Assembly (NCBI GenBank): GCA_946183625.1
Contig: CAMHCL010000031.1
Location: 1-14,580, forward strand
Length of the DNA stretch: 14,580 bases
Direction of reading: 5' to 3'
From: an uncultured Lachnospiraceae bacterium
GTDB lineage: Bacteria > Bacillota > Clostridia > Lachnospirales > Lachnospiraceae
Within the stretch, counting starts at the first letter, position 1; the number at the start of each line of letters is the position of its first letter. Shown one piece after another: positions 6,829 through 14,468 of this stretch. Under the pieces are notes generated by a model. It saw nothing but the letters and a program-made list of their open reading frames with translations, ran no database searches and was not told the origin of the DNA. The position numbers and the translations under genes were made by a program.

Positions 6829-7590
6829 CTAGGCATACTTTTTTATACCATTTACTGTGTATGTAAACATGTAATACATTCTATCAATAGGATTAAGGCC
6901 TATGTATTTATAAACCTTGTAAGTCATTATCGCAGACTTGATCTTATTTCCCGATTTACTCTTCGTTGAGACTCTGTAGGATATAAGCGGTCTGTTGATT
7001 CCTGCCGCATAGTTTCCATTTGAAAGAAGTCTCAGCCATAAAGCATAATCTTCATGAAAATCCACATCTGGAAATGGATTTGCAAGTGCAGTCTTCCTCT
7101 CCATAAGTACTGAAGAACAGCTGATCTGATTGGTCCTTAATAGTCTCTTGTAACTGACTACCTTCTGGCAGCCGATGTATTTATCCAAAGGCTCACCATT
7201 TTCGTTAATAAGCTCTCTTCCCGTAAATATGAGCACAGGTGTTTTCCCCTTTACCCTGAATCTGGTCATTACAGCCAGCTGCATAGCCAGCTTCTCTTCA
7301 TTCCACAGATCATCCGCATCACAGAAAGCAATGTATCTTCCGGTAGCATGTATCACTCCCAGATTACGTCCTCCATATGCTCCCAGCTGTTTCTCAGACT
7401 CCACCACAACTACTCGGTCAGGCAGTCTTCCATCCGTCATGAGCAAATTCTTATCAAGAGTCATACCATTGTCTACCACAATAACTTCCAGGTTCTTATA
7501 GGTCTGAGCCAGAATACTGTCTACAGTTTCCCTTATCGTAAAATTGTTATTGTAGCAGGGGATTATCACACTTACCTTCCCAAAACTCAT
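6829..7590 (-). CDS. family 2 glycosyltransferase
   Basis: The 253-residue protein is a GT-A fold, family GT2 inverting glycosyltransferase. It starts with VSVIIPCYNNNFTIRETVDSI, shown here as VSVIIPCYNN and TIRETVDSI, followed by ILAQTYKNLEVIVVDNG. A GAYGGRNLGVIHATGRYIAF segment precedes the DADD motif (91-94) that binds the metal and nucleotide-sugar. HEDYALWLRL (179-188) supplies the probable catalytic acidic residue. No membrane helix is evident; a hydrophobic C-terminal patch (MYYMFTYTV) could be a membrane-associating segment. Acceptor and sugar are unknown; cell-surface polysaccharide or glycolipid synthesis is usual for this family. An AGAGG ribosome binding site sits eight bases before the ATG. 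It is the first gene downstream of the ftsZ terminator, so it probably has its own promoter. Confidence 0.92.
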   Translation of the reverse strand: MSFGKVSVIIPCYNNNFTIRETVDSILAQTYKNLEVIVVDNGMTLDKNLLMTDGRLPDRVVVVESEKQLGAYGGRNLGVIHATGRYIAFCDADDLWNEEKLAMQLAVMTRFRVKGKTPVLIFTGRELINENGEPLDKYIGCQKVVSYKRLLRTNQISCSSVLMERKTALANPFPDVDFHEDYALWLRLLSNGNYAAGINRPLISYRVSTKSKSGNKIKSAIMTYKVYKYIGLNPIDRMYYMFTYTVNGIKKYA

Positions 7591-7645
7591 ATTTCCATCC
7601 TCTGTTTACATGTCTAGATTTTCATATATCAGAAAACCACTTTCT

Positions 7646-7674
7646 ATTATACAAAAACCTCATACAGTATACCA
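7646..7674 (-). promoter_or_regulatory. candidate promoter for the glycosyltransferase unit
   Basis: A perfect TATAAT (7646-7651, minus strand) lies 17 bases from a weak -35 TGGTAT (7669-7674). It falls between the ftsZ terminator and the glycosyltransferase ATG at 7590, where a promoter is needed if the terminator is efficient. Support is the -10 box and position only. Confidence 0.45.
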
Positions 7675-7685
7675 CCTTTTAGCAT

Positions 7686-7726
7686 AAAATAAAAGCCGGA
7701 CGTAAAGCATAAGCTTGCGTCCGGCT
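7686..7726 (-). terminator. intrinsic terminator of ftsZ
   Basis: Minus-strand RNA folds into a nine-pair stem AGCCGGACG / CGTCCGGCT (7718-7726 with 7694-7702). Inner AAGC/GCTT pairing (7713-7716 with 7705-7708) caps it with a four-base loop. A TTTTATTTT tract (7686-7694) follows. It begins 22 bases after the ftsZ stop and should separate ftsZ from the glycosyltransferase unit. Confidence 0.92.
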
Positions 7727-7748
7727 GTAATAATTGTATTTAAGATTA

Positions 7749-8957
7749 TTAGCCTCTCTTAAGGAAATCAGGAATCTTGATGCTTCCCTGTCCGCTGTTG
7801 CTTCCAGGAATAGAAACCTGCTCAGGAACCTCTATATCTTCCGCAGGAGCACTTGTAGCTGGCTTAGATCCAAGATTAAGTGGAACTGGCTGAGCCTTCT
7901 TAGTACCCTCAAATGTAGGACTCTTTAATCCTTCTGATGATGATGAAGATGATGATGAGCTTCTGCTGCTTGATGGTGTGCTGAGCTTAGTAAATCCTGA
8001 TCTCTCAACATCCTCAAGACCTGTAGCAATAATTGTAATGCTTACGTCCTCACCTACCATATCATTATCAACTGTACCGAAGATGATATTTGCCTCATCA
8101 CCTGCAACTTCTGTAAGGTATGTGATAGCATCATATGCTTCAACGATTCCAACATTACCAGAGAAGTTAACGATGATATCTGAAGCACCATCAACTGTTG
8201 TCTCAAGAAGTGGTGAATCCATAGCCTGCTTGATAGCATCAACAGCCTTGTTATCTCCACTAGCCTGACCGATACCGATATGAGCGATACCCTTATCACG
8301 CATAACTGTCTGAATATCTGCGAAGTCGAGGTTGATAAGACCTGGCTTATTGATAAGGTCTGTAACACCCTGAACACCCTGCTGAAGAACTTCGTCAGCC
8401 TTCTTAAGAGCATCTGGAATGCTTGTTCTCTTGTCGCATATCTGAAGCAGCTTATCATTTGGAATAACAATAAGTGTATCAACGTTCTCACGAAGCTTTG
8501 CTATACCATTAATTGCATTGTTCATACGAGGCTTACCTTCAAATGAGAAAGGCTTGGTAACAACACCAACTGTAAGGATACCTAAGTTACGAGCAATCTC
8601 AGCAACTATAGGAGCAGCACCTGTACCGGTTCCGCCACCCATACCACATGTTACGAATACCATGTCAGCATCCTTTATAATGTCATTTATCTCTTCTCTG
8701 TTTTCCTCAACTGCGCTTGCACCGATCTCAGGCTTAGCTCCGGCTCCCAATCCCTTAGTAAGCTTCTCACCGATCTGAATCTTAGTTGTTGCACGGCTGA
8801 GTGACAGAGCCTGTTTATCAGTATTAATCGCTATAAGCTCAACACCTTCAACGTTCTCGTCAATCATTCTGTTAACTGCATTATTACCTGCTCCACCAAC
8901 TCCGATAACCAATATTCTAGCTGGAGTTTTTTCATCATTTGATTTTATTTCAAGCAA
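7749..8957 (-). CDS. ftsZ: cell division GTPase FtsZ
   Basis: FtsZ is the tubulin homologue that polymerises at midcell in a GTP-dependent way and organises the division machinery. The product has the N-terminal GTP-binding motif VIGVGGAGNNAVNRM, the tubulin signature GGGTGTG (residues 107-113 from the chosen start, nearly the E. coli numbering), and a T7 loop LINLDFAD. A low-complexity linker contains a serine run. The conserved C-terminal peptide IKIPDFLKRG binds partners such as SepF. I chose the TTG at 8957 (402 residues) because AAGGAGG lies eight bases upstream and relatives begin with a similar MLEIK. An in-frame TTG at 8999 would place the Shine-Dalgarno inside the gene. ftsA is not adjacent. 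Transcription is probably independent, from the promoter at 9021-9049, and ends at 7686. Confidence 0.96.
   Translation of the reverse strand: MLEIKSNDEKTPARILVIGVGGAGNNAVNRMIDENVEGVELIAINTDKQALSLSRATTKIQIGEKLTKGLGAGAKPEIGASAVEENREEINDIIKDADMVFVTCGMGGGTGTGAAPIVAEIARNLGILTVGVVTKPFSFEGKPRMNNAINGIAKLRENVDTLIVIPNDKLLQICDKRTSIPDALKKADEVLQQGVQGVTDLINKPGLINLDFADIQTVMRDKGIAHIGIGQASGDNKAVDAIKQAMDSPLLETTVDGASDIIVNFSGNVGIVEAYDAITYLTEVAGDEANIIFGTVDNDMVGEDVSITIIATGLEDVERSGFTKLSTPSSSRSSSSSSSSSEGLKSPTFEGTKKAQPVPLNLGSKPATSAPAEDIEVPEQVSIPGSNSGQGSIKIPDFLKRG
7935..7973 (-). repeat. serine-codon repeat in the FtsZ linker
   Basis: Thirteen codons encode SSS-R-followed by nine serines, mostly TCA repeats with scattered AGC and one TCT. 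It lies in the disordered linker between the GTPase core and the C-terminal peptide. The trinucleotide pattern could vary in copy number without shifting frame. Confidence 0.8.
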
Positions 8958-8965
8958 GGTTCCTT

Positions 8966-8972
8966 CCTCCTT
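8966..8972 (-). promoter_or_regulatory. ftsZ ribosome binding site fixing a TTG start
   Basis: AAGGAGG (minus strand) stands eight bases before the TTG at 8957. No in-frame ATG or GTG lies at a suitable distance, so this site is the main evidence for a TTG start. Confidence 0.85.
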
Positions 8973-9020
8973 AAATATAATACTTTTTGAGTATAACAAC
9001 TTCTAGTCACACATATTACT

Positions 9021-9049
9021 ATAATAAATGCTTTTGCAACATTTTTCAA
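9021..9049 (-). promoter_or_regulatory. sigma-A-type promoter for ftsZ
   Basis: On the minus strand TTGAAA (9044-9049) and TATTAT (9021-9026) are spaced by exactly 17 bases, five-of-six matches to each consensus box. Initiation would give a leader of roughly 55-60 bases before the TTG at 8957. With the terminator at 7686 this makes a single-gene ftsZ transcript possible, in addition to readthrough from divIB. Confidence 0.72.
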
Positions 9050-9063
9050 TAATAAATTGTAAT

Positions 9064-9075
9064 ATAAAGCTTTAT
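9064..9075. promoter_or_regulatory. perfect 12-base palindrome upstream of the ftsZ promoter
   Basis: ATAAAGCTTTAT is an exact palindrome centred about 20 bases upstream of the ftsZ -35 box. A partial copy, TAAAGCTT, lies at 9093-9100 across the end of divIB, so AAGCTTTA/TAAAGCTT can also pair as an eight-pair stem with an 18-base loop. It could be an operator or a weak divIB terminator. The stem is AT-rich and lacks a clean T-tract, so either reading is tentative. Confidence 0.4.
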
Positions 9076-9081
9076 CAGGCC

Positions 9082-9783
9082 TTAATTTTCCTTAAAGCTT
9101 GCAGTGGAATTTTCTGCATTATATTCCTTCATATACAGGACTCCACTTTTGCCCTTTACCTGGTCCATGATACTTCCCAGATTCATCATCTGTATATTGA
9201 GATTCTTGCCATCTCCAAGTTCAACCTTGATTTTGTCATGTCTCAGAACTATCTCACCATCACCGGTAAACTCTATGCTCTGAATATCCAGGTCATACTT
9301 CTCTATAAGCTGAGTGATATTAAGTATCATCTCAAATTTCTTCTTGCTGTCTATAGGAAGCTTCTCTCCCATCTCCCAGCGATTGACCTTTAGTCCTCTG
9401 ATACATGGCACTCTGTCAAACTGCTCCTTCGAGGTCTCAAGAACAACTCCATCCTTGTCAAAGTAAACATAGTTCTCCATATACTCTACGCAGCCTGCAA
9501 CAGACTTCTCGTATATATCAACCTTGACCTTGTTCTTTGATACATAGTCTATATCCATTTTCGCTACGAAGGATGGCTTCTCTATAGGTTTTATCTTGTT
9601 CTGTATCTGCAGAATAAGCGTATTAGGATATATAACATTTTCTGTAATTGTATCTCTGACTTCATCTTCCGAAGCCATAATGCAGCCATTTACCTCGATA
9701 TCTTTTAAGGTAAATGTACTTGCATACGCAAGTCCGGCTATTAATATGATAACAATAACCAGAAGTATATACCTTTTCTTCAT
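9082..9783 (-). CDS. divIB: cell division protein DivIB/FtsQ
   Basis: The 233-residue bitopic membrane protein has a short KKR cytoplasmic start and one membrane helix (about 5-20). A POTRA domain follows (about 24-95) beginning FTLKDIEVNGC, with the typical SEDEVRDTI and NTLILQI pattern. Then comes the beta domain with YVYFDKDGVVLE and VPCIRGL. FtsQ/DivIB bridges FtsL and the septal synthase FtsW-PBP outside the membrane. The family is weakly conserved, but topology, POTRA pattern, size and position between ftsW and ftsZ agree. The ATG is only four bases after the ftsW stop, so the two are co-translated from one message. Confidence 0.92.
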   Translation of the reverse strand: MKKRYILLVIVIILIAGLAYASTFTLKDIEVNGCIMASEDEVRDTITENVIYPNTLILQIQNKIKPIEKPSFVAKMDIDYVSKNKVKVDIYEKSVAGCVEYMENYVYFDKDGVVLETSKEQFDRVPCIRGLKVNRWEMGEKLPIDSKKKFEMILNITQLIEKYDLDIQSIEFTGDGEIVLRHDKIKVELGDGKNLNIQMMNLGSIMDQVKGKSGVLYMKEYNAENSTASFKEN

Positions 9784-9787
9784 CTAT

Positions 9788-10936
9788 TTACTCACTTCCC
9801 GGCTCCAGAGGAACTATCTGCCTGGATACCGACAGCACGACACCCATCTCAACCAGTAAGAACATAAGCGACGTACCACCATAACTAATAAACGGCAGTG
9901 TAACACCTGTATTAGGAAATACATTTGTTACAACGGCTATATTAACAAGCACCTGGCAAGCTATATGTGCTATAGCACCAACTACGATAAATGAACCAAA
10001 TCTGTCAGGCGCACCTTCTGCGATAAATCTAAATCTCCAAATGAGCAAAAGGAAAACTATTATGAGTCCTATGCCACCAAAAAGTCCCAGCTCTTCACAT
10101 ATGATAGAGAATATCATATCGTTCTGGGCCTCAGGAATAAATCCCAGTTTCTGGATACTCTGTCCCAGTCCTCTTCCGAATATACCACCGGAACCTATAG
10201 CATACAAGCCCTGAAGGGTCTGATAAGCACCGTCGCTGTTCTCCACACCCTTCCACACATCGATCCAGTTCTTGAATCGGGAGCTTCGGTAACCCTGGAG
10301 CAGGATCATTCCAATAAGGAATACTGCACCACCTATGCCCATATAAAACAGATATCCAGGTTTTGGTGTAGCTACAAACCAGATACACACAGCTATCATG
10401 GCACAGATAATAGCGGTACTCAGATTCTCTATGGCGATTATTCCAACCAATCCTACCGCAGGAATAAAGACCTTTACTGTACCCCACAAATCCTTCAGAT
10501 ATGAAGACTTATATGTACAGGCATATGCCATATAAATAATAACTACGAATTTAGCAATCTCAGATGGCTGAAAACCAACTGGACCGATATATATCCATCT
10601 TGTAGAACCATTAGTAGTCTTACCAAAGAAAAATGTACCGATCAGCAGAACTGCCTCTCCCAGCATCATGAAAGTGGTAAGCTTCTTGAATATCTGATAT
10701 CTGATTCTTGAGAAAAGCCACATCAAGAAATATCCGCCGAGACCTATGAAGAACTGTCTCCTCAGAAAGTAAGTACTGCTTCCCATATCACGATTGGCAA
10801 CAAATGAGCTGGCACTATATACCATCATGTAGCCGAAAAACGTCAGGAATATGATCAGAAACAGAGAAGGATAGTCAAAATAGGTACCCTTGACCCATAA
10901 GCCCTGTCCTGATGTTTTTCTATCACCACTTGCCAC
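9788..10936 (-). CDS. ftsW: septal peptidoglycan polymerase FtsW (SEDS family)
   Basis: FtsW is the polytopic SEDS glycosyltransferase that polymerises lipid II at the septum with its partner class B PBP. The 382-residue product has about ten hydrophobic segments. It shows family motifs TRWIYIGPVGFQPSEIAK (112-129), the periplasmic loop FIPEAQNDMIFSIICEELGL (266-285) with the catalytic aspartate D273, and PNTGVTLPFISYGGTS (341-356). The start is a GTG at 10936 with GGAG nine bases upstream; a nearby ATG at 10956 is out of frame. RodA is the alternative SEDS paralogue, but the position between murD and divIB favours FtsW. murG, which often follows ftsW, is absent here. Confidence 0.95.
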   Translation of the reverse strand: MASGDRKTSGQGLWVKGTYFDYPSLFLIIFLTFFGYMMVYSASSFVANRDMGSSTYFLRRQFFIGLGGYFLMWLFSRIRYQIFKKLTTFMMLGEAVLLIGTFFFGKTTNGSTRWIYIGPVGFQPSEIAKFVVIIYMAYACTYKSSYLKDLWGTVKVFIPAVGLVGIIAIENLSTAIICAMIAVCIWFVATPKPGYLFYMGIGGAVFLIGMILLQGYRSSRFKNWIDVWKGVENSDGAYQTLQGLYAIGSGGIFGRGLGQSIQKLGFIPEAQNDMIFSIICEELGLFGGIGLIIVFLLLIWRFRFIAEGAPDRFGSFIVVGAIAHIACQVLVNIAVVTNVFPNTGVTLPFISYGGTSLMFLLVEMGVVLSVSRQIVPLEPGSE

Positions 10937-10968
10937 GGATTATTTCTCCAATTCATGTGTTTCGTTAC

Positions 10969-10997
10969 ATTTTATAATAGAATAACTAATAATACAA
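10969..10997 (-). promoter_or_regulatory. weak candidate promoter upstream of ftsW
   Basis: In the 66-base AT-rich gap between murD and ftsW, TTGTAT (10992-10997) and TAAAAT (10969-10974) are 17 bases apart on the minus strand. AT-rich spacers give such matches by chance, so this is only a possible internal promoter. Confidence 0.3.
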
Positions 10998-11002
10998 ATA
11001 TT

Positions 11003-12355
11003 CTATAATTCATTTACGTACTTCTTGAACATTTCACCACGAACCTCAAAATTCGGGAACATATCCCAGCTTGCACATGCTGGTGAAAGAAGTACATTTT
11101 CACCCTGGATAGCATTCTCATGACAGAACTTCACAGCATCCTCCAGGCTGTCCACCATTACGATCTGATTAAAACCATGTCGTTTACAGCAGGCTTCTAT
11201 TGCACTTGCGGTTTCACCCAGAAGTACCAGGTATCTCACCTTGCCATCGAAGCTCTCTATCCATTCATCATACTCTGACTGCTTGTCATAACCACCTCCG
11301 ATAAGAAGTGTGGATGACTGCATGGCCTTGATGGCCTTTATGGCAGCATCAGGGTTAGTACCCTTGGAATCGTTATAATATCTGACTCCATCAAGCTCGC
11401 GAACAAATTCTATTCTATGTTCTACTCCGTTGAACTGTCCAACTACTCTCTCAATAGTATCAGCCGGTATGCCCATGTAGTATGTAACAGCTACAGCAGC
11501 CAGTACATTTTCCAGATTGTGATCACCGAGAATATTGATAGCACGTACATCCATAATGCGTGTCTTCTCGCCATTCTCACTTACAATGATGTCGTAGCCG
11601 TCAACGCTTACGCCATCCTTCAGCACTTCTTTCCTGCTGAAATATATCTTGCGGGCCTTCTTAACCAGACCTTCTCTGCTGCGGATCTCCGGATCATCAT
11701 AATTGAGGACTATATAATCATCCTCTGTCTGATTTTCAGTGATCCTGAACTTGGTGTTGTAATAATTATCAAGTGTATGATGCCTGTTCAGATGATCAGG
11801 TGTCAGGTTAAGTATCGCAGCCACATGCGGCTTAAATGTATGTATGGTCTCCAACTGAAAGGAGCTAACTTCTAAAGCAATAAGGGTATCCTCATCTGTT
11901 GAGTCAGCTAATCTGGTAAATGGGAGTCCTATGTTACCAACAACTAAGGTATCATCCTGTCGCTCCTTAAAAATCTCCCCCACGAGCGTAGTAGTTGTGG
12001 TCTTGCCATTAGTTCCCGTAATGGCAGCAATTCTTCCCTTATTGAGGTAGTAAGCCAGTTCAATCTCACCCCAGATAGGTATACCCTTATTTCCCACTTT
12101 ATCCATAAATCCAGCATCTGTTGGGACGCCCGGACTTATTACGCATATATCAATACCCTCAAGAATCTCATCTGTGAGTTCACCCAGTGATATCTTGAAT
12201 CTTGGGTTATGATTCATTTCAGCATATATCTCCTCTGTATTCAGATCTGTCTTTCCATCATACAGAGTTACATATGCATCCTGTCTAAGCAGAAGGCCAG
12301 AAGAAGCGAGTCCGCTCTTTCCTGCTCCTATTACAATTACTTTCTTATCTTTCAT
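11003..12355 (-). CDS. murD: UDP-N-acetylmuramoyl-L-alanine--D-glutamate ligase
   Basis: MurD adds D-glutamate to UDP-MurNAc-L-Ala with ATP, a cytosolic step of peptidoglycan precursor synthesis. The 450-residue protein shows the three Mur-ligase domains. The first is an N-terminal Rossmann-type domain (KVIVIGAGKSGLASSGLLL, VISPGVP). The central ATPase has the P-loop ITGTNGKTTTTTLVGE (GTNGKTT at 114-120), ALEVSSFQLE and LNLTPDHLNRH. The C-terminal domain has RIEFVRELDGVRYYNDSKGTNPDA, shown here as HRIEFV and YYNDSKGTNPDA, plus LSPACASWDMF. These favour MurD over MurC, MurE and MurF. An AAGGTG ribosome binding site sits six bases before the ATG. It lies 46 bases after the PBP gene; mraY, which commonly sits between these two, is missing. 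Confidence 0.96.
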   Translation of the reverse strand: MKDKKVIVIGAGKSGLASSGLLLRQDAYVTLYDGKTDLNTEEIYAEMNHNPRFKISLGELTDEILEGIDICVISPGVPTDAGFMDKVGNKGIPIWGEIELAYYLNKGRIAAITGTNGKTTTTTLVGEIFKERQDDTLVVGNIGLPFTRLADSTDEDTLIALEVSSFQLETIHTFKPHVAAILNLTPDHLNRHHTLDNYYNTKFRITENQTEDDYIVLNYDDPEIRSREGLVKKARKIYFSRKEVLKDGVSVDGYDIIVSENGEKTRIMDVRAINILGDHNLENVLAAVAVTYYMGIPADTIERVVGQFNGVEHRIEFVRELDGVRYYNDSKGTNPDAAIKAIKAMQSSTLLIGGGYDKQSEYDEWIESFDGKVRYLVLLGETASAIEACCKRHGFNQIVMVDSLEDAVKFCHENAIQGENVLLSPACASWDMFPNFEVRGEMFKKYVNEL

Positions 12356-12401
12356 AGTATCACCTTTAAAAATTATTATTATCAGAATATATCATCATAT
12401 T

Positions 12402-14450
12402 CTATTCACTGTTATCCTCTGTACTCTCAGTTGAATTTTCATCTTCCGTAGAGTCGGTCTCAGAGTCTTCACCCTCTTCGTCTTCTTCGCCTGGGATGAT
12501 CTGGCCTGCATTTTCTTCAGGTGTGCTTCCGGCAACACTTATTTCAGGAGCCGCTCCGTCAAATACCGAAGTAGCTATCTCGTCCTCTCCTACGCCCGGC
12601 TCACTTGTTCCGGTTCTGTAAATATTCATATAAGGAAGAAGTTCTGTAGCTATCTTATTAAAGAGCAATGTACCTGCAGCACTGGATGCCTGATCCTCTG
12701 CGCCTGGTTCATCAACTACGCAATATATAACAACCTGTGGATCATCTACAGGAGCAAATCCAATGAAGGAAAGGATATACTTACCATTTCCACGAGGAAG
12801 CTTCTCGGCTGTACCAGTCTTACCACCGATCTGATAGCCTTCAACTATAGCCTTCTTACCAGTACCTTCATCTACAACTTCGAAGAGCATCTGACGCATC
12901 TTCTCTGATGTATCTTCTGATATAGTTCTTCTTACAAGAATCTTGTCATAGTTCTTAACCACATTTCCATCGCTGTCTATTATCTGCTTAACAACGTGTG
13001 GCTGATAATAATATCCACCATTTATAGCTGAACAGAATGCTGTTCCCAGCTGCATCATGGTAACTGTAACACCCTGTCCGAATGAAGATGTTGCAAGCTC
13101 AACAGGATTAAGCGTATCTCTGTGATAAATCATAGATGCAAGGTCAGCCTCTGATGACTCACCTGCGATATCGATATTTGTTCTCTGACCAAAACCGTAC
13201 AACTGCTGATATTTATCAAACATTGTAGGTCCTTCAAGAGCAGCTATCTGCATCAGGCAGTCATTACAGGAATACTCAAGCGCCTGCGTTACATTTAACG
13301 CACCGTGACCATATACGTTGTGGCACTTGATATCATAATCTGCCACATGCTGAATTCCGTCGCAGTTAAATGTCTGATCTACAGTGATTGCTCCGTCCTC
13401 AATTGCACCGGAAATAGTAAATGGTTTAAATGTAGATCCCGGTTCAAATGAATCGCTTATTACGAAATTTCTCCACAGATCATTTAGAGCTTTCAGCTTC
13501 TCTTCATCAGTCATCTTCTCTGCAAGCGCTTCATACGCTTCGTCTGAAATAGAGGTTTTATTCTCTCTCTCATACTGATACTTGGTCGGAACCATATCAT
13601 AAGCATTATTCGGATTGTACTGATGTGAATTGTACATAGCAAGGATTTCGCAATTGCCCGGATCCATAACCAGTACTGATATATTCTTAGCTCCCATCTC
13701 AGCCATGAACTCTTCGCAGTTACGCTGCACGATTCTCTGAGTCTCTGTATCAATGGTAGTTACAAGGCTGTCGCCATCAATGGCAGGCTCGAGCTTCTTC
13801 TGAAGGCTGTAGTCCTCTGCAAGATATGCATAGATACGGCCATCCTGTCCATTCAGGTATGAATTATAACCACCTTCTATACCACCGATGCCTTCGTTAC
13901 CACTAACTACGAAACCAAGCATATGGCAACCGAGTTCATCATTCGGATAGTCTCTTACATATTCATCCTCAAACCAGATACCAGTTACATTTCTACCTTC
14001 AGCTGAGTCCTGGAACTTCTGGAATTTTCTAACTTCATCATAAGTCAGTTTCTTCCTAATGACCTTGTACAGTGAATTGCTGTCAGCCAGGTATTCTGTC
14101 ATCTCTTCATTTGTAACCCCGAAGTATTCACTGAGCGCTGCTGAAGTCGCAGACTTTTTCTTCTCATCCTTCAGGATATTCTTCGGTTCTATTACCAGAT
14201 TGTAAACCTTTGCGCTTGTGGCAAGGATAGAACCATTTCTGTCATATATATCCCCTCTTCTAAAAGGCACAGATATACTTTCGAAATTCTTCTGACTGAG
14301 AACCTTCTGAGAATATTTGGCTCCCTTCGTCACATTTATATATACAAGAACGCCAATAAGTCCAGCAAAAGCAATGCTGAACAATAAAAGCAAACAAAGA
14401 AGATGCTTTCGCATCCTCTTTATAAACACTTTTCTCTTGCGTTTTTTCAC
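12402..14450 (-). CDS. ftsI: class B penicillin-binding protein, division transpeptidase (PBP2B/FtsI-like)
   Basis: This 682-residue protein is anchored by one membrane helix (about 17-38) after a very basic start. The PBP dimerisation domain follows (FRRGDIYDRNGSILA at 63-77), then the D,D-transpeptidase that crosslinks septal peptidoglycan. Active-site motifs are all present: S339-T-F-K342, S394-C-N396 and K544-T-G. An insertion of about 50 charged residues (about 277-330) precedes the STFK motif. No PASTA domain is visible, which argues against SpoVD-type proteins. The C-terminus is an extracellular, strongly acidic, Ser/Thr-rich tail (about 612-682). The start is a GTG at 14450, with AGGAG upstream; an ATG within the ribosome-binding region is out of frame. 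The gene follows the ftsL-like gene by 18 bases, the usual ftsL-pbpB arrangement. Confidence 0.93.
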   Translation of the reverse strand: MKKRKRKVFIKRMRKHLLCLLLLFSIAFAGLIGVLVYINVTKGAKYSQKVLSQKNFESISVPFRRGDIYDRNGSILATSAKVYNLVIEPKNILKDEKKKSATSAALSEYFGVTNEEMTEYLADSNSLYKVIRKKLTYDEVRKFQKFQDSAEGRNVTGIWFEDEYVRDYPNDELGCHMLGFVVSGNEGIGGIEGGYNSYLNGQDGRIYAYLAEDYSLQKKLEPAIDGDSLVTTIDTETQRIVQRNCEEFMAEMGAKNISVLVMDPGNCEILAMYNSHQYNPNNAYDMVPTKYQYERENKTSISDEAYEALAEKMTDEEKLKALNDLWRNFVISDSFEPGSTFKPFTISGAIEDGAITVDQTFNCDGIQHVADYDIKCHNVYGHGALNVTQALEYSCNDCLMQIAALEGPTMFDKYQQLYGFGQRTNIDIAGESSEADLASMIYHRDTLNPVELATSSFGQGVTVTMMQLGTAFCSAINGGYYYQPHVVKQIIDSDGNVVKNYDKILVRRTISEDTSEKMRQMLFEVVDEGTGKKAIVEGYQIGGKTGTAEKLPRGNGKYILSFIGFAPVDDPQVVIYCVVDEPGAEDQASSAAGTLLFNKIATELLPYMNIYRTGTSEPGVGEDEIATSVFDGAAPEISVAGSTPEENAGQIIPGEEDEEGEDSETDSTEDENSTESTEDNSE

Positions 14451-14468
14451 AAGAATCGTCTCCTCATA

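Noticed and set aside
8958..8999. N-terminal extension of ftsZ to the TTG at 8999
   Set aside because: The strong ribosome binding site lies inside this extension and FtsZ homologues start at the MLEIK-like position.
12384..12403. Hairpin AGAATAT/ATATTCT between the PBP and murD genes as a terminator or attenuator
   Set aside because: Seven mostly A-T pairs with only one G-C pair; too weak for an intrinsic terminator despite some downstream T residues.
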